The notes: generated from the letters alone by a model not told the origin. DNA of 64,000 bases from Candidatus Calescibacterium sp. (GCA_025059235.1 JANXCV010000001.1:143204-207203), one strand, 5' to 3'. Counted from the first letter of the stretch, positions 33,145 to 43,318 are shown. Numbers and translations: made by a program.

Positions 33145-34138
33145 AAGTAACGGCTATTTCGTAAATAATTCACAAATATACAAAGATACAAACCTCATCG
33201 AAAACCCAAAAGATAAAGAAATACTAGTAGAAATACTATTCTGTGGATTATGTAGAACAGACCTACACGTGATAGACCAGGAGATTCCTTTTACCAAGTA
33301 TCCTGTCATACCAGGACACCAAATCGTAGGCAAAATCATACAAAAAGGTCAAAACTCAACCTCACAAATCGGAAAAAAAGTAGGAATATACTGGCTTTAT
33401 TCAACTTGCCAAAAATGTCAATACTGCAACCAAGGCAGAGAAAATCTATGCGATAAAGCCAACTTCACAGGATGTACAGTACACGGAGGATTTCAACAAT
33501 ACATCAAGATTAACGAAGAATACGTCGTGGATATACCTGACTTCTATGAAGATCATGAAATAGCACCCCTCCTCTGCGCAGGAATAATAGGCTACCGATC
33601 ACTCTCACTCATAGAAGAATGCGAAACCATAGGAATATACGGCTTCGGATCAGCAGGACACATCATCTCCCAAATAGCTATCTGGCAAGGTAAAAAAATA
33701 CTAGCCTTCATAAAAAAAGGAGATACTAAAACAGCCCAACTAGCAGAAAACCTAGGATGCAAAGTATACTACAGCAACCAAATCATAAATCATAAACACC
33801 AAGGAAGTATAATCTTCGCACCATCCGGAAAACTCCTAAAAATAGCACTCCTAAACACCACCAAAGGCGGTACAGTAGTATGCGGAGGAATACATATGTC
33901 AGATATACCACCACTAAAATACCAATGGATATGGAACGAAAAAACAATAAAATCAGTAGCAAATGTAACCAGACAAGACGCAAATAACTTCTTCCAAATC
34001 ATCCAAAAAATCTACCAAAAAGATAGAAAAAAAATAAAAATAGACACAGACGTATACCCAATAGAAAACATAACACAAGTTATCCAAGAATATAGAAAAG
34101 GTAAAACTGGAAAATCAGTAGTCTTTAAGCTAAAATGA
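33137..34138 (+). CDS. zinc-dependent alcohol dehydrogenase (MDR family)
   Basis: A 333-residue medium-chain dehydrogenase. The catalytic zinc ligands are in FCGLCRTDLHV (Cys) and PVIPGHQIVG (His). The GHQ variant is known in bacterial AdhP/AdhT-like enzymes. The structural zinc site CQKCQYCNQGRENLC has its four cysteines. The NAD-binding Rossmann segment reads IGIYGFGSAGHI. It begins 8 bases before the end of the small upstream frame and overlaps the next gene by 4 bases. The substrate is probably an alcohol or aldehyde; a more specific call cannot be made. Confidence 0.9.
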   Translation: MIESNGYFVNNSQIYKDTNLIENPKDKEILVEILFCGLCRTDLHVIDQEIPFTKYPVIPGHQIVGKIIQKGQNSTSQIGKKVGIYWLYSTCQKCQYCNQGRENLCDKANFTGCTVHGGFQQYIKINEEYVVDIPDFYEDHEIAPLLCAGIIGYRSLSLIEECETIGIYGFGSAGHIISQIAIWQGKKILAFIKKGDTKTAQLAENLGCKVYYSNQIINHKHQGSIIFAPSGKLLKIALLNTTKGGTVVCGGIHMSDIPPLKYQWIWNEKTIKSVANVTRQDANNFFQIIQKIYQKDRKKIKIDTDVYPIENITQVIQEYRKGKTGKSVVFKLK

Positions 34139-35607
34139 GCTTCCGACAAATACTAGAAGAATACGATTTCATAGAGAACAAAGATCATTTCTGGGAATTA
34201 CTTCTTTCCGAAAGACCAACATACTTCAGAGTAAACACAATCAAAACAGATAAAGAACAAATAGTCAAAGCCCTACAGAGATATAAAGACCTCGAATTCG
34301 AACCAGTCGATTTCCTAGATAACTACTATGTAGTCAAAAAAGGAAACATCAGCAAAAAACCAGAACACCTGTTCGGATACCTGTATATCCAAGACATATC
34401 CTCAGCATTGATCGTCCACTCCTTCAGTAAAAAATCAGAAGTAGAATTGATATTGGATATCTGTGCTTCACCCGGAGGGAAAACCACTTTGCTATCCACC
34501 CTCTTCCCAAATAGCTTAATAATAGCCAACGACATCGGTAGAATAAATAGTCTGATCCATAATATCCAAAGGATCGGAGCCTTGAATGTAATAGTAACCA
34601 GATGCGACGCCAAACTCTTCCCACTGATAGAAAACAAAGAGATAGACCTGATTCTCGCAGACGTCCCATGCTCCTCCGAATCTAACCTAGATAACTACCA
34701 AACCTATAACGTAAATAAACACCGTAAATTCGTAAATTACATAACTAAAAATCAATACGAAATCCTGAAAAGAGTAACAGAAATTTCCTCAGAAAAAACC
34801 GAAATACTATACTCAACCTGTACCTTTAATCCCCTAGAAAATGAATATATCGTGGATAAAATTATCAAAGAGAAAAAAGCAAAAGCTGGAATAATCAACA
34901 CCTTACCGAGTCTGGAGAATATAAAACATGGATTAACCAACTATAAGGGGATAGAGTTTGACAAAAGCTTAGCAAATTCCCTGAGATTCTACCCCCAAAA
35001 TATGGGAGGAATGTTCGTATCAAAATTAATCCCACTATCAACACACAAAAATATAAAAGGCTCAACAGCAAAAATAGTAAGCATACAAGATCAACCAACA
35101 TTTCAAAACTATCAACTAAAACAAATCGATCCCAGCATAGCCCAAACTTATCTACAACACTTCGGCATAAAACCAGAAATAATAAATAAATTTATATGGT
35201 TCGTAAAAGATAAGGAAAAAATTTCGGATATCTATGTAAGTTCAACAAATCTATTTTTAACAAAACAAAAAGGCCCTATGATAGTAGAATATTTCGGCCT
35301 AAAAGCCCTGAGATATTTCAAACCCCTGAACACCTACAAACCAACAAGCTCTTTCCTATCTATCCTTAACAGCCATATCAAAAAAAATTTCGTAGAACTT
35401 AAATTTGATATCGACTTACTAAGAAGATTCCTTATGAGAGAAGAAATGGATTTTAAATGTTTTGATGTGATTGAAATTGAAAGTTCTTCCCCCTTCGTGG
35501 CAGTCAAATTCAATGGCCTGGTAATAGGTTGTGCAATAGTAAAAGGAAATAAAATAGTAAGTGAGATCCCAACATCCAAAGCAGATTTCCTTCTAAACGT
35601 GTTCTAG
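34135..35607 (+). CDS. RsmB/RsmF-type RNA cytosine-5 methyltransferase
   Basis: A 490-residue NOL1/NOP2/Sun-family enzyme. The core has motif I ICASPGGKTTLL, the acidic motif IANDIGRINSL, motif IV ILADVPCSSESNL with one conserved Cys, and motif VI LYSTCTFNPLENEYIV with the catalytic Cys. The C-terminal 170 residues form a PUA-like region seen in RsmF, so the substrate is probably rRNA (16S) or tRNA. It overlaps the alcohol dehydrogenase gene by 4 bases (ATGA) and ends the plus-strand run. Confidence 0.87.
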   Translation: MSFRQILEEYDFIENKDHFWELLLSERPTYFRVNTIKTDKEQIVKALQRYKDLEFEPVDFLDNYYVVKKGNISKKPEHLFGYLYIQDISSALIVHSFSKKSEVELILDICASPGGKTTLLSTLFPNSLIIANDIGRINSLIHNIQRIGALNVIVTRCDAKLFPLIENKEIDLILADVPCSSESNLDNYQTYNVNKHRKFVNYITKNQYEILKRVTEISSEKTEILYSTCTFNPLENEYIVDKIIKEKKAKAGIINTLPSLENIKHGLTNYKGIEFDKSLANSLRFYPQNMGGMFVSKLIPLSTHKNIKGSTAKIVSIQDQPTFQNYQLKQIDPSIAQTYLQHFGIKPEIINKFIWFVKDKEKISDIYVSSTNLFLTKQKGPMIVEYFGLKALRYFKPLNTYKPTSSFLSILNSHIKKNFVELKFDIDLLRRFLMREEMDFKCFDVIEIESSSPFVAVKFNGLVIGCAIVKGNKIVSEIPTSKADFLLNVF

Positions 35608-36030
35608 TGTAACCTATTCCTTACTAAAGTTCATCGTCCTTTTAGAACCCCAGTTCTTTCAGTTTCGCTTTTAATCCATGTCTTCCAGAATTCTTGTTTA
35701 ATAGAATTACCTCTTGGAAGTCCCATGCATCCGGAATCTATAATTTTATAACTCATTCCGTTAGTTATGACACCGTACTGATGTAGCCCAACTGATCTCT
35801 ATAAGCATCTAATATAGCTCTATTTGGCTGAATAAGAACTGTGTTACCCACTCTTTCTCATAAACCAAAAATTTGACATCCAAAGAACCTCTATTCCTAT
35901 CTTTTTCATCATCGTAGATATTAAATGTAGAAGTGAATATATCGATTCGTGGACTAGAAGCATTGTTGATAGCTTTCATATGAAACATTTCTATACAAAG
36001 TGGCAATAATAGGACCTTGGATGATATTTC
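35608..36030 (-). pseudogene. possible degenerate gene remnant
   Basis: The 420 bases between convergent genes contain protein-like stretches on the minus strand in changing frames. The frame from 36006 (IDIFTSTFNIYDDEKDRNRG) is in frame with the stop of the upstream gene. A second frame reads PNRAILDAYRDQLGYIS, and another SGCMGLPRGNSIKQEFWKTW. These would join only by frameshifts, which suggests a decayed exported protein. No family was recognised. If the pieces are chance, the region is simply non-coding; no terminator hairpin is seen. Confidence 0.35.
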
Positions 36031-37734
36031 TTATAAGTTAGTGGTTGATATCTCAAATTCTATGGGATACGGTATTCCGGGGGTTATGACAAAATTTATC
36101 GGGTAGTAGTAAGTCTGCCTCGGACCTAAGTTTATCTCAAATATCTTTCTGTATAAACCACTCTCGACCCTGAAAATATTCAAACCACTCATAAAAACAA
36201 ACGGAGTATAACCCGAAATAGAAGAAAAGTAAATGTTAACGTTTTGTGAATAATTATAGCTGTTAGTTATGATAAAGAGTAGGCTATAGAAAACTCCATA
36301 ATTCGAGTAATTCTGGATGCTGTTATTAGAAATTATTTCTTTGTCGGGAATTCTAATGCTATAGAATCCTTTGGATGTGTCAAAGTTATATTCTTTTTTT
36401 ACTATTGGTTTTGGGAATTTACCCGTAACTCTGGGAGTTCCATCCCACGATAAGTAGTTTGAAGGGACAACTCGATCGAAAACAAAAATTCTCAACCTTA
36501 ACCTCCCACTTGACTTGAGATAAATAAATCCAGTAATCACTTGATTATACGACATTCTCTGAATTATTAGTCTCATTTTCTGTCGAGGATGTATTATGGT
36601 TTTTGCAACCGGTTTTTCATTTAGAAAATTATAGAAATCTATAGACGTTTTTATTCCGGTTTCAACTTCACTTTTACTCCTATTGTATGACAAGTAGAAC
36701 TCAAGATCATAAGGGTTATTTTGTTCATTTTCTATTTCTATGCAGTAATTTAGGTCCGCCATGAAAAGATGATGAAACCAAATCCAGTAACCACTATTAT
36801 CCAAAATTTCAGCATTGTATATTATCCCTCTTTTTTCTATCTTTTCCGGGTTATTCGAGATAATAAGGTAATCAAATTCGAGGTTGGTTAAAATATTGTC
36901 TCTTTTTAATTCAACAGTGGCTCTTTTTGTTACATCAGCGTAAGGAAAGTAAGACCCAGAAGTCGATATATCATAATCAATTTTTCCTGACGATCTATAT
37001 TCCTTATATGTTATCTCAGACGACGTGTTTCTTATTAAATTTGGCAATACAAACGATCTAAAAAGATCAATTTTTCGGAAAATTATGGGGTCTTTGTAGT
37101 ATAATACATACTTGTAGGACGGTAGATCAATCGTTGGAATCTTTATGGTTATGTAAGATATATCCGTCGTGCCGTCATAGCTAAGCGTTATAGCCTGTTG
37201 TAAAACAGGTTTATCGTGAAAAATATAAAGCTTACCATCGGTATAGTAGCAATAATCCGGAATATTGAGAGTGAAGTTCCTGCCAGATTTGTTATATATC
37301 CTGATCGACTTCCTTTGATTGACTAACACCTCTATATAATTCTTTTCAAAGAAAACCTCCGGTAAAAAATTCAAATTTGACAAACTTTGACTATACGAAT
37401 CAAGCAATAATTTTACGTCGGAGTATCCAAGAATAAAAGCTAACCTTTTGTCAAAAGAAAACAGCAAACTATTATTAATGTATATTTGATACTGACCGGT
37501 AAAATCGTCAAAAGCTATCCTGTATTTGACAGGATTGTCAGAAAATATTGCTTGCCTAAGCACATCCATTATCCTTGGGTTGTCCATAGAGGTAGGTAAA
37601 TAGATTATCCTATACTCTGTATTTCCGAACTTGAAGAAATAGCTGGTTATTCCACTGTTCTGCCTTTTTATTATCTCTACTCCAGCAAAAGAAAAACAGA
37701 AGATCAACCAGAGAAAAATTATCAATTTTCTCAC
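36031..37734 (-). CDS. exported protein of unknown function
   Basis: A 567-residue exported protein. The signal peptide is MRKLIIFLWLIFCFSFAGVEI, with cleavage likely after FAG. The mature part is rich in beta-strand patterns and Tyr/Asn/Ser, with no enzyme motif, membrane helix or repeat that I recognise. It could be a periplasmic or surface structural protein. It lies 18 bases downstream of a SpoIID-domain gene, probably in one operon with it. The frame stays partly open past its stop into the degenerate region, so a longer ancestral protein is possible. Confidence 0.75.
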   Translation of the reverse strand: MRKLIIFLWLIFCFSFAGVEIIKRQNSGITSYFFKFGNTEYRIIYLPTSMDNPRIMDVLRQAIFSDNPVKYRIAFDDFTGQYQIYINNSLLFSFDKRLAFILGYSDVKLLLDSYSQSLSNLNFLPEVFFEKNYIEVLVNQRKSIRIYNKSGRNFTLNIPDYCYYTDGKLYIFHDKPVLQQAITLSYDGTTDISYITIKIPTIDLPSYKYVLYYKDPIIFRKIDLFRSFVLPNLIRNTSSEITYKEYRSSGKIDYDISTSGSYFPYADVTKRATVELKRDNILTNLEFDYLIISNNPEKIEKRGIIYNAEILDNSGYWIWFHHLFMADLNYCIEIENEQNNPYDLEFYLSYNRSKSEVETGIKTSIDFYNFLNEKPVAKTIIHPRQKMRLIIQRMSYNQVITGFIYLKSSGRLRLRIFVFDRVVPSNYLSWDGTPRVTGKFPKPIVKKEYNFDTSKGFYSIRIPDKEIISNNSIQNYSNYGVFYSLLFIITNSYNYSQNVNIYFSSISGYTPFVFMSGLNIFRVESGLYRKIFEINLGPRQTYYYPINFVITPGIPYPIEFEISTTNL

Positions 37735-37752
37735 ATTTTTATGATTAAAAAA

Positions 37753-39699
37753 TTAAAACTCGAATCCTTCATATATTTGTTTTATTTTTACGTTGGAGTA
37801 GTAGTGTTGGATGATCTGGATGTAGGTATATTGTTTTTTTGCTAGGGTATTGGCACCGAACTGACACATTCCGACCCCATGTCCAAAACCCCTACCATAA
37901 AAAATAACCCTATCCCCACTGAACTCTATCCTCTCTACGAAACTGGAAGGTAATAAACTAAAGTACAAATCCTCAGAAAAGAGATAAATAGAATCCTCTT
38001 TGAATGCAACATAGGTTCTTTTAGTGGTTTGAATTATCAACTTCTGAATTCTACCACTGGAATTTTTCTGAAAAGTGATATTTTTTATTTTCCCTTCAAA
38101 AGGCTGATTGAGAATATATGGAACTGTTGTAGATAAAATTTTTTGCAGCTTGTTTCTATGTATTTCTATTTTCCATTTGAATAGAGGAGATTGAGAACAG
38201 TAAGCATTTTCCATGTCTTTCTCATAGTCCTTTATGGATCTTAGATATTGAATTTTGCTGCTCCATACATCTTCGGAATTAGCTGTAATTCCTCCACAAG
38301 TAGAATGGTATACAGCATCTATCGGCTGATTTTTATTTACTATTATTTGTCCACTAGTAGAGAAGGTGGATATGTAACTTTTGAAGGTTTCTTGTTTTTC
38401 TCCTTCAAAGTTTTGGCAATGTGGCTTATCACAGAGATCATAATCTTTATGTCTTCTTCTTTTTTTGATTGCATAAGTTCTGGCTGCCAGTGCCTGAGCT
38501 TTCAAAGCTTCTAACTCAAAATCATCAGGCATCTCACTCAAAACTACCGAACAAATGTAATCCTCTATACCAACAACTACAACTAATGGATTATAAGAAA
38601 CTATACTTTTTATTCTGTAGCTGTAGTAATCTTCAATTCCACCCTGTCGGTTTCTCTTCATCAGTAGATAAAACTTGACATCATCATACTCTATTAGATT
38701 TGTGTAATTGAAATCTTTAAGGTATATCTTCGTAAGTCCTATGGTAAGCTTTTTATTTGGAAAGTTTCTCAATTTTGATACTCTAGAAAGATATAGTTTT
38801 TCCAGTTGCTCCAGTATTTTTTTCATCGATTTTGAAGTATAAAAATGTCTCCTAACTTTGGGATTTTTAAGAATAAATTCAATGGGAAATATGAATTCTA
38901 TGTCTTTAAATAGAAATTCAAAACTTTTCTCGGATCTTTTCAGGTCAATAAGATCATCAACAATCGAATTAAGCAAGTAGACATTAAACTTATATATTAT
39001 TGGATTAGCTAGATTCTCTATACAGAAAGTATTTTCGGCTATAAAATAATAGTTTTGGTGTTTTACGAGGAACGGAGTTTTCTCAAATGTCCATCCCAGT
39101 ACATTCGAACTATTTGTATAATATTCAACACAGTACCCCCTCGAAAGAATCACTTTTGTAAAGTGTCTATAGCTAAACCCCTGATATCTTCTATTGACAA
39201 ATTTAATATCATAGAGCCCAAAATTAGATAACAATTCACTTGAATATTTGTGTTTAAACTGATTATACATCAAACTCTGATAGGTAAATATAACCTTACC
39301 ATATTGAGAGTATTCCTGGATTTTTAGGATAGTACTTATAGGAATATACCTTGCATCGTTGACAATCAAAATATCGATATCCTTGTCCAGTAGATTGAGA
39401 CTGTTATCCGTTATTATCAGATATCTAACCCCATTCAGATAAAAGAATCTTTCTAGGAAATAGAATTCTTTCAGATATCTTCTCTGCATTTTTTCAAAAG
39501 TATGAATCGAAAAATATAAACCCACTATTTTCTCTTCTTCTCTTAGGTATTCCCTTTCAAAACGTGAATAAAAGTAACTATAAACTTGATCGTTAATAAA
39601 ATCCCAGAATGAAACGAGTATGATTATGAGAAAAAGACTAATTCCCCTAAAAATGTTAAGCAATAAAAACAGAATAATTTTTAAGAAATTCAGTACCAT
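37753..39699 (-). CDS. membrane-anchored SpoIID-domain protein
   Basis: A 648-residue protein with a long hydrophobic N-terminus (LKIILFLLLNIFRGISLFLIIILVSFW, probably one or two membrane helices). A central region of about 250 residues carries LYLIITDNSLNLLDKDIDILIV-like strands of unknown type. The SpoIID domain occupies the C-terminal half: DYICSVVLSEMPDDFELEALKAQALAARTYA, HSTCGGITANS and GFGHGVGMCQFGANTLAK. SpoIID proteins act on peptidoglycan stem-free glycan strands. The divergent control region at 39726-39797 lies upstream. Confidence 0.85.
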   Translation of the reverse strand: MVLNFLKIILFLLLNIFRGISLFLIIILVSFWDFINDQVYSYFYSRFEREYLREEEKIVGLYFSIHTFEKMQRRYLKEFYFLERFFYLNGVRYLIITDNSLNLLDKDIDILIVNDARYIPISTILKIQEYSQYGKVIFTYQSLMYNQFKHKYSSELLSNFGLYDIKFVNRRYQGFSYRHFTKVILSRGYCVEYYTNSSNVLGWTFEKTPFLVKHQNYYFIAENTFCIENLANPIIYKFNVYLLNSIVDDLIDLKRSEKSFEFLFKDIEFIFPIEFILKNPKVRRHFYTSKSMKKILEQLEKLYLSRVSKLRNFPNKKLTIGLTKIYLKDFNYTNLIEYDDVKFYLLMKRNRQGGIEDYYSYRIKSIVSYNPLVVVVGIEDYICSVVLSEMPDDFELEALKAQALAARTYAIKKRRRHKDYDLCDKPHCQNFEGEKQETFKSYISTFSTSGQIIVNKNQPIDAVYHSTCGGITANSEDVWSSKIQYLRSIKDYEKDMENAYCSQSPLFKWKIEIHRNKLQKILSTTVPYILNQPFEGKIKNITFQKNSSGRIQKLIIQTTKRTYVAFKEDSIYLFSEDLYFSLLPSSFVERIEFSGDRVIFYGRGFGHGVGMCQFGANTLAKKQYTYIQIIQHYYSNVKIKQIYEGFEF

Positions 39700-39725
39700 T
39701 TAGATATCTTTTGATAATCTTTAAA

Positions 39726-39797
39726 ATCTAACCTGCTCATTTTCGATTTTTAAATCAATAATTTTCAATTTTTAAATCAACAAGTTGAAGGTTAGAT
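39726..39797. promoter_or_regulatory. operator-like repeat region between divergent genes
   Basis: ATCTAACCT at 39726-39734 and its inverse AGGTTAGAT at 39789-39797 enclose two direct copies of ATTTTTAAATCAA (39746-39758 and 39768-39780) spaced 22 bases apart, about two helix turns. The region separates the minus-strand SpoIID gene from the plus-strand permease gene, so it may hold their promoters and a binding site for a regulator. Confidence 0.45.
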
Positions 39798-39829
39798 AAA
39801 AGATCTAGAAGAATAAAAATTGTGTAGAA

Positions 39830-40636
39830 ATGTTTTATAGAGTTATCAACAGCACTCTAATATCTTTAGTGGTGCTATATAGCTTGCTTCCGGTTATAAT
39901 AACATTTGTATATTCTCTTTTACCGAATAAGTCGATATCGCAGGGGAAGTTCTCCGGTTGGACTCTACAGAACTATATCTTTATTCTAAGTGATCCAAAT
40001 ATCTTGCATTACATTTATAATAGTGTTGTGGTTTCTCTAATTTCGGCAACGATAACAAGTGTTCTAGGATTCATCCTGGCCTATTCTGTAGTAAGGAAAA
40101 AACTACCATTTTCTGGATTCCTAGAAAATCTGCTTCTACTTCTGAATACCTTCCTTGTCCTGGGAGTACTGATAATAGTTCCAATATTCGAAATAATCGT
40201 AAAAATTGGCTTATATAATACACTTACTGGGTTAATCATAGTCTATAGCTCGCTCGGTTTTGTCTTCTCATTCATTCTCCTAACCAGATTTATAAGTAAT
40301 CTAAACAAAGACTATGAAGAGGCTGCAATAGTTGAAGGGATGAGTAATTTACAGATTATGTTTCTTATTGTACTTCCGATGATAAAACAGGCTTTTATAA
40401 GCGTATGGATCCTACAATTCATAGGATTCTGGAACGAGTTCATATTCGCTCTAACCTTAACCAATGAAAGCATAAAAAGAACCCTGACAGTAGGAATAAC
40501 TCTGATAAGCGGGTCAGATATATTTGAAATACCATGGGGAATGATTATGGCAGGCGTTTTCGTATCCATACTCCCACTCATCATCATCGTCTCCCTACTT
40601 GAAGAATACCTCGTAAAAGGTATATCAGGAAGATGA
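39830..40636 (+). CDS. sugar ABC transporter permease, MalG type
   Basis: A 268-residue inner-membrane permease subunit of a carbohydrate uptake ABC transporter (CUT1). Six membrane segments are visible. The EAA loop that docks on the ATPase reads EEAAIVEGMSNLQIMFLIVLP at about residue 164. The partner permease of MalF type is 4.6 kb downstream (45237), with mfd, a lipoprotein, prfB and a small gene in between. No solute-binding protein or ATPase gene is near. The gene ends at the base before the mfd ATG. Confidence 0.88.
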   Translation: MFYRVINSTLISLVVLYSLLPVIITFVYSLLPNKSISQGKFSGWTLQNYIFILSDPNILHYIYNSVVVSLISATITSVLGFILAYSVVRKKLPFSGFLENLLLLLNTFLVLGVLIIVPIFEIIVKIGLYNTLTGLIIVYSSLGFVFSFILLTRFISNLNKDYEEAAIVEGMSNLQIMFLIVLPMIKQAFISVWILQFIGFWNEFIFALTLTNESIKRTLTVGITLISGSDIFEIPWGMIMAGVFVSILPLIIIVSLLEEYLVKGISGR

Positions 40637-43318
40637 ATGTTTTACAACATCCTACTTCAAGAAAACCCCATTCCTTCGTCCTCAGATAACACCATACTGA
40701 TTATCGAAGAAGATCTAAACCCAGAAGAACTAGAAATTATCAATAAATCCCAACAAAACCTATTCATCTCTGACCATAGGAATATTTCCGAAATAATAAA
40801 AAAAATCCTGGAAGTAGATTTTCTTCTTCTAAAAGTTAATCAACAAATAACACAAGAAGAAATACTAGAAAATCTCAACAACCTCGGATATAAACAATCA
40901 ACAGACATAATCGAAAAATATTCCTACCAAGTCAGAGGGAACATAATAGACATCCATTCCAACACACCAGTAAGAATAGAACTGGAAGACAATAAAATAG
41001 AATCCATAAGGATCTTCAATCCAGAAAATCTACTGAGTATAAAAAAAGTAAATTCAGCCAAAATATATTCAACAACCACAAGTACTAGAGTAACAAACAA
41101 AGAACTGAATATACTATTTTTAACTCTCGATGAAAAAGAAATCATAGAACCTATAATAAACAGAGAACTACAAAAAATCGTACAGCATATAAAATTGAAC
41201 TTCAAAATTGAACAAATAACTTCCAGACCAAGTATTCAAAGAATCCAAACAAAATATGAACTGATAGATGTAATAAAAACTTATTCCGATTATAAGCTTA
41301 TCTTCTCTACTCAAACCGTATTTCAAAATTTTTCATCATTTCTCATCGAATACTGTAGGAAAAAGAGGATAGCAATACATGAATTCAACTTGGATAACTA
41401 CGAGATTCTGAATATTGAAACTATATTCGGATATGTGGATCACGAAAAAAAACAAATACTAATCACCCCAAGAGAATTAAAACAAGAAGTAATACAGACA
41501 ACAACAGATATCATAGAAAAAATCAACGAATTCAAAGAAGGTGACCTTGTAGTAGTAGAAGGATACGGAATAGGTATATACCTTGGAATTCAAAGATTAA
41601 AAATATCACATTACCCCGAAAAAGACTTCATTGCAATACAATTCAAAAATAACAGAAAGATACTATTCTCAGTAGAAAGCGTAAGCCTACATAAGTATTT
41701 GTCCTCAGATAAGATAACAGAAAAGATAAGAAATAAAATTTTGTCTATTCCCTCATTCAAGTCTTGGCAGAGGAAATTAGAGAAGGTATATCAGGACGTG
41801 AAATCGGTTGGCCAGAAAATAATAGAGATAAACGCAGAAAGATATTCAACAAAATCCCCATCTCTTAAACCCAATCCCTACGATCAAATCATAGAAAAAA
41901 GTTTCCAATATATCTTAACAGAAGATCAAGAAAAGGCAATTAAAGAAGTTCTAAGTGATTTGGAAAGATCATTTCCTTCAAATAGACTGATACTAGCCGA
42001 CACAGGTTATGGTAAAACCGAGGTCATAATAAGAGCAATAACCAGAAGCCTATCAAATAACTACAAAGCCATATTATTCGTTCCAACTACAATTTTAGCC
42101 TACCAACACTATGTAAATATCAAAAAAAGACTGGGAATGTTTAGAATAGGTATCAATACTTCGATATACAAAAATTGTAGTATAGTCGATTTACTCGAAA
42201 ATAAGATAGATCTACTTATATCAACTCCATTTGATTTGACAAAGTATAAAATAGAAGGGGATCAAGTTGGGTTAGTAGTGATAGATGAAGAACATCTGAT
42301 GGGGGCTATTTTTAAAGAAACCCTAAAGGGTATTTTTAAAACGGCTCATTTTATATACTCCTCGGCAACCCCGATCCCACGAACCTATTTCATGGCAAAA
42401 ACCGGAATTATTGATATATCCATTATCAATACCCCCCCACCCACCTATAAACAACCCAAAACATTCGTCCTAACTTTCCAAGATCAAAACCACAAACTAC
42501 TAATCCTCGAAAAAATAATTTCTAAATCTTTAAAATCCTCGCTAAAAGTGATCTATGTAAATAACGATATCGATGAACTGTATGAGAAATGGTACTATTT
42601 CAAAAATTTAGGGAAAAGTTCAATTATACATGCAAAACTTAACTCCAAAACCATACAAAAAACATTCCTAGAATTCCTAGACGGTAAGATAGACATAATA
42701 CTTTCCACAACGATAATTCAATCCGGAATAGACACCCCAGAATTTGATGTGGTAATAATAGATAACTCACATACATTGGGAATATCTCAGATATATCAAT
42801 TAAGAGGTAGAGTAGGAAGGGGAAGTAAAAACCCCTATTGCTACATACTTCTCAAAGAAGATTACGTCAACACACCTACCTTCGACAGAATCTCAATCTT
42901 TGAAAGAGAAGATTTAACAAACATAGACATAGTTCAAAGAGATCTGGATATAAGAGGCCCCGGAGGAATATTATCAAAAAAGCAATCCGGACATATACAA
43001 GAAGTAGGACTAATCCAATTCCTCAAGATGATAAATCAGCACATAAATCAGCAGGAAAATCTACCAGAAATAGAATGTGATTCACCTATGTTCCTTCCAG
43101 AAAGCCCAGCAAGAAATAGACTCTACAGACAACTCCTTACAGCTAAAAATCTAGAAGACATAGAAACTATCAAAAAGGAAATAATGGACATATACGGTAA
43201 AAAACTCCCTCAACCCACAGTAAACCTCCTGAAAGTAATAGAATACAGAATCAAAAATAAAGGTAGAAAAGAAAAAATAAAGATAAAAATAGTCGATGGG
43301 CAAATCGTGGAAATTTAG
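40637..43318 (+). CDS. mfd: transcription-repair coupling factor Mfd (shortened)
   Basis: Mfd removes RNA polymerase stalled at DNA damage and recruits UvrA. The 893 residues are shorter than the usual 1100-1150. The N-terminal module begins late (GYKQSTDIIEKYSYQVRGNIIDI), so the first UvrB-like subdomain is missing. The RNA-polymerase-interacting domain is complete (FKEGDLVVVEGYGIGIYLGIQR). The SF2 translocase has Walker A ADTGYGKTEV, the DEEH box, and GRVGRGSKNPYCY. The C-terminal domain 7 (SPMFLPESPARNRLYRQL) is partly retained. The stop of the MalG-type gene abuts the ATG. Confidence 0.94.
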   Translation: MFYNILLQENPIPSSSDNTILIIEEDLNPEELEIINKSQQNLFISDHRNISEIIKKILEVDFLLLKVNQQITQEEILENLNNLGYKQSTDIIEKYSYQVRGNIIDIHSNTPVRIELEDNKIESIRIFNPENLLSIKKVNSAKIYSTTTSTRVTNKELNILFLTLDEKEIIEPIINRELQKIVQHIKLNFKIEQITSRPSIQRIQTKYELIDVIKTYSDYKLIFSTQTVFQNFSSFLIEYCRKKRIAIHEFNLDNYEILNIETIFGYVDHEKKQILITPRELKQEVIQTTTDIIEKINEFKEGDLVVVEGYGIGIYLGIQRLKISHYPEKDFIAIQFKNNRKILFSVESVSLHKYLSSDKITEKIRNKILSIPSFKSWQRKLEKVYQDVKSVGQKIIEINAERYSTKSPSLKPNPYDQIIEKSFQYILTEDQEKAIKEVLSDLERSFPSNRLILADTGYGKTEVIIRAITRSLSNNYKAILFVPTTILAYQHYVNIKKRLGMFRIGINTSIYKNCSIVDLLENKIDLLISTPFDLTKYKIEGDQVGLVVIDEEHLMGAIFKETLKGIFKTAHFIYSSATPIPRTYFMAKTGIIDISIINTPPPTYKQPKTFVLTFQDQNHKLLILEKIISKSLKSSLKVIYVNNDIDELYEKWYYFKNLGKSSIIHAKLNSKTIQKTFLEFLDGKIDIILSTTIIQSGIDTPEFDVVIIDNSHTLGISQIYQLRGRVGRGSKNPYCYILLKEDYVNTPTFDRISIFEREDLTNIDIVQRDLDIRGPGGILSKKQSGHIQEVGLIQFLKMINQHINQQENLPEIECDSPMFLPESPARNRLYRQLLTAKNLEDIETIKKEIMDIYGKKLPQPTVNLLKVIEYRIKNKGRKEKIKIKIVDGQIVEI

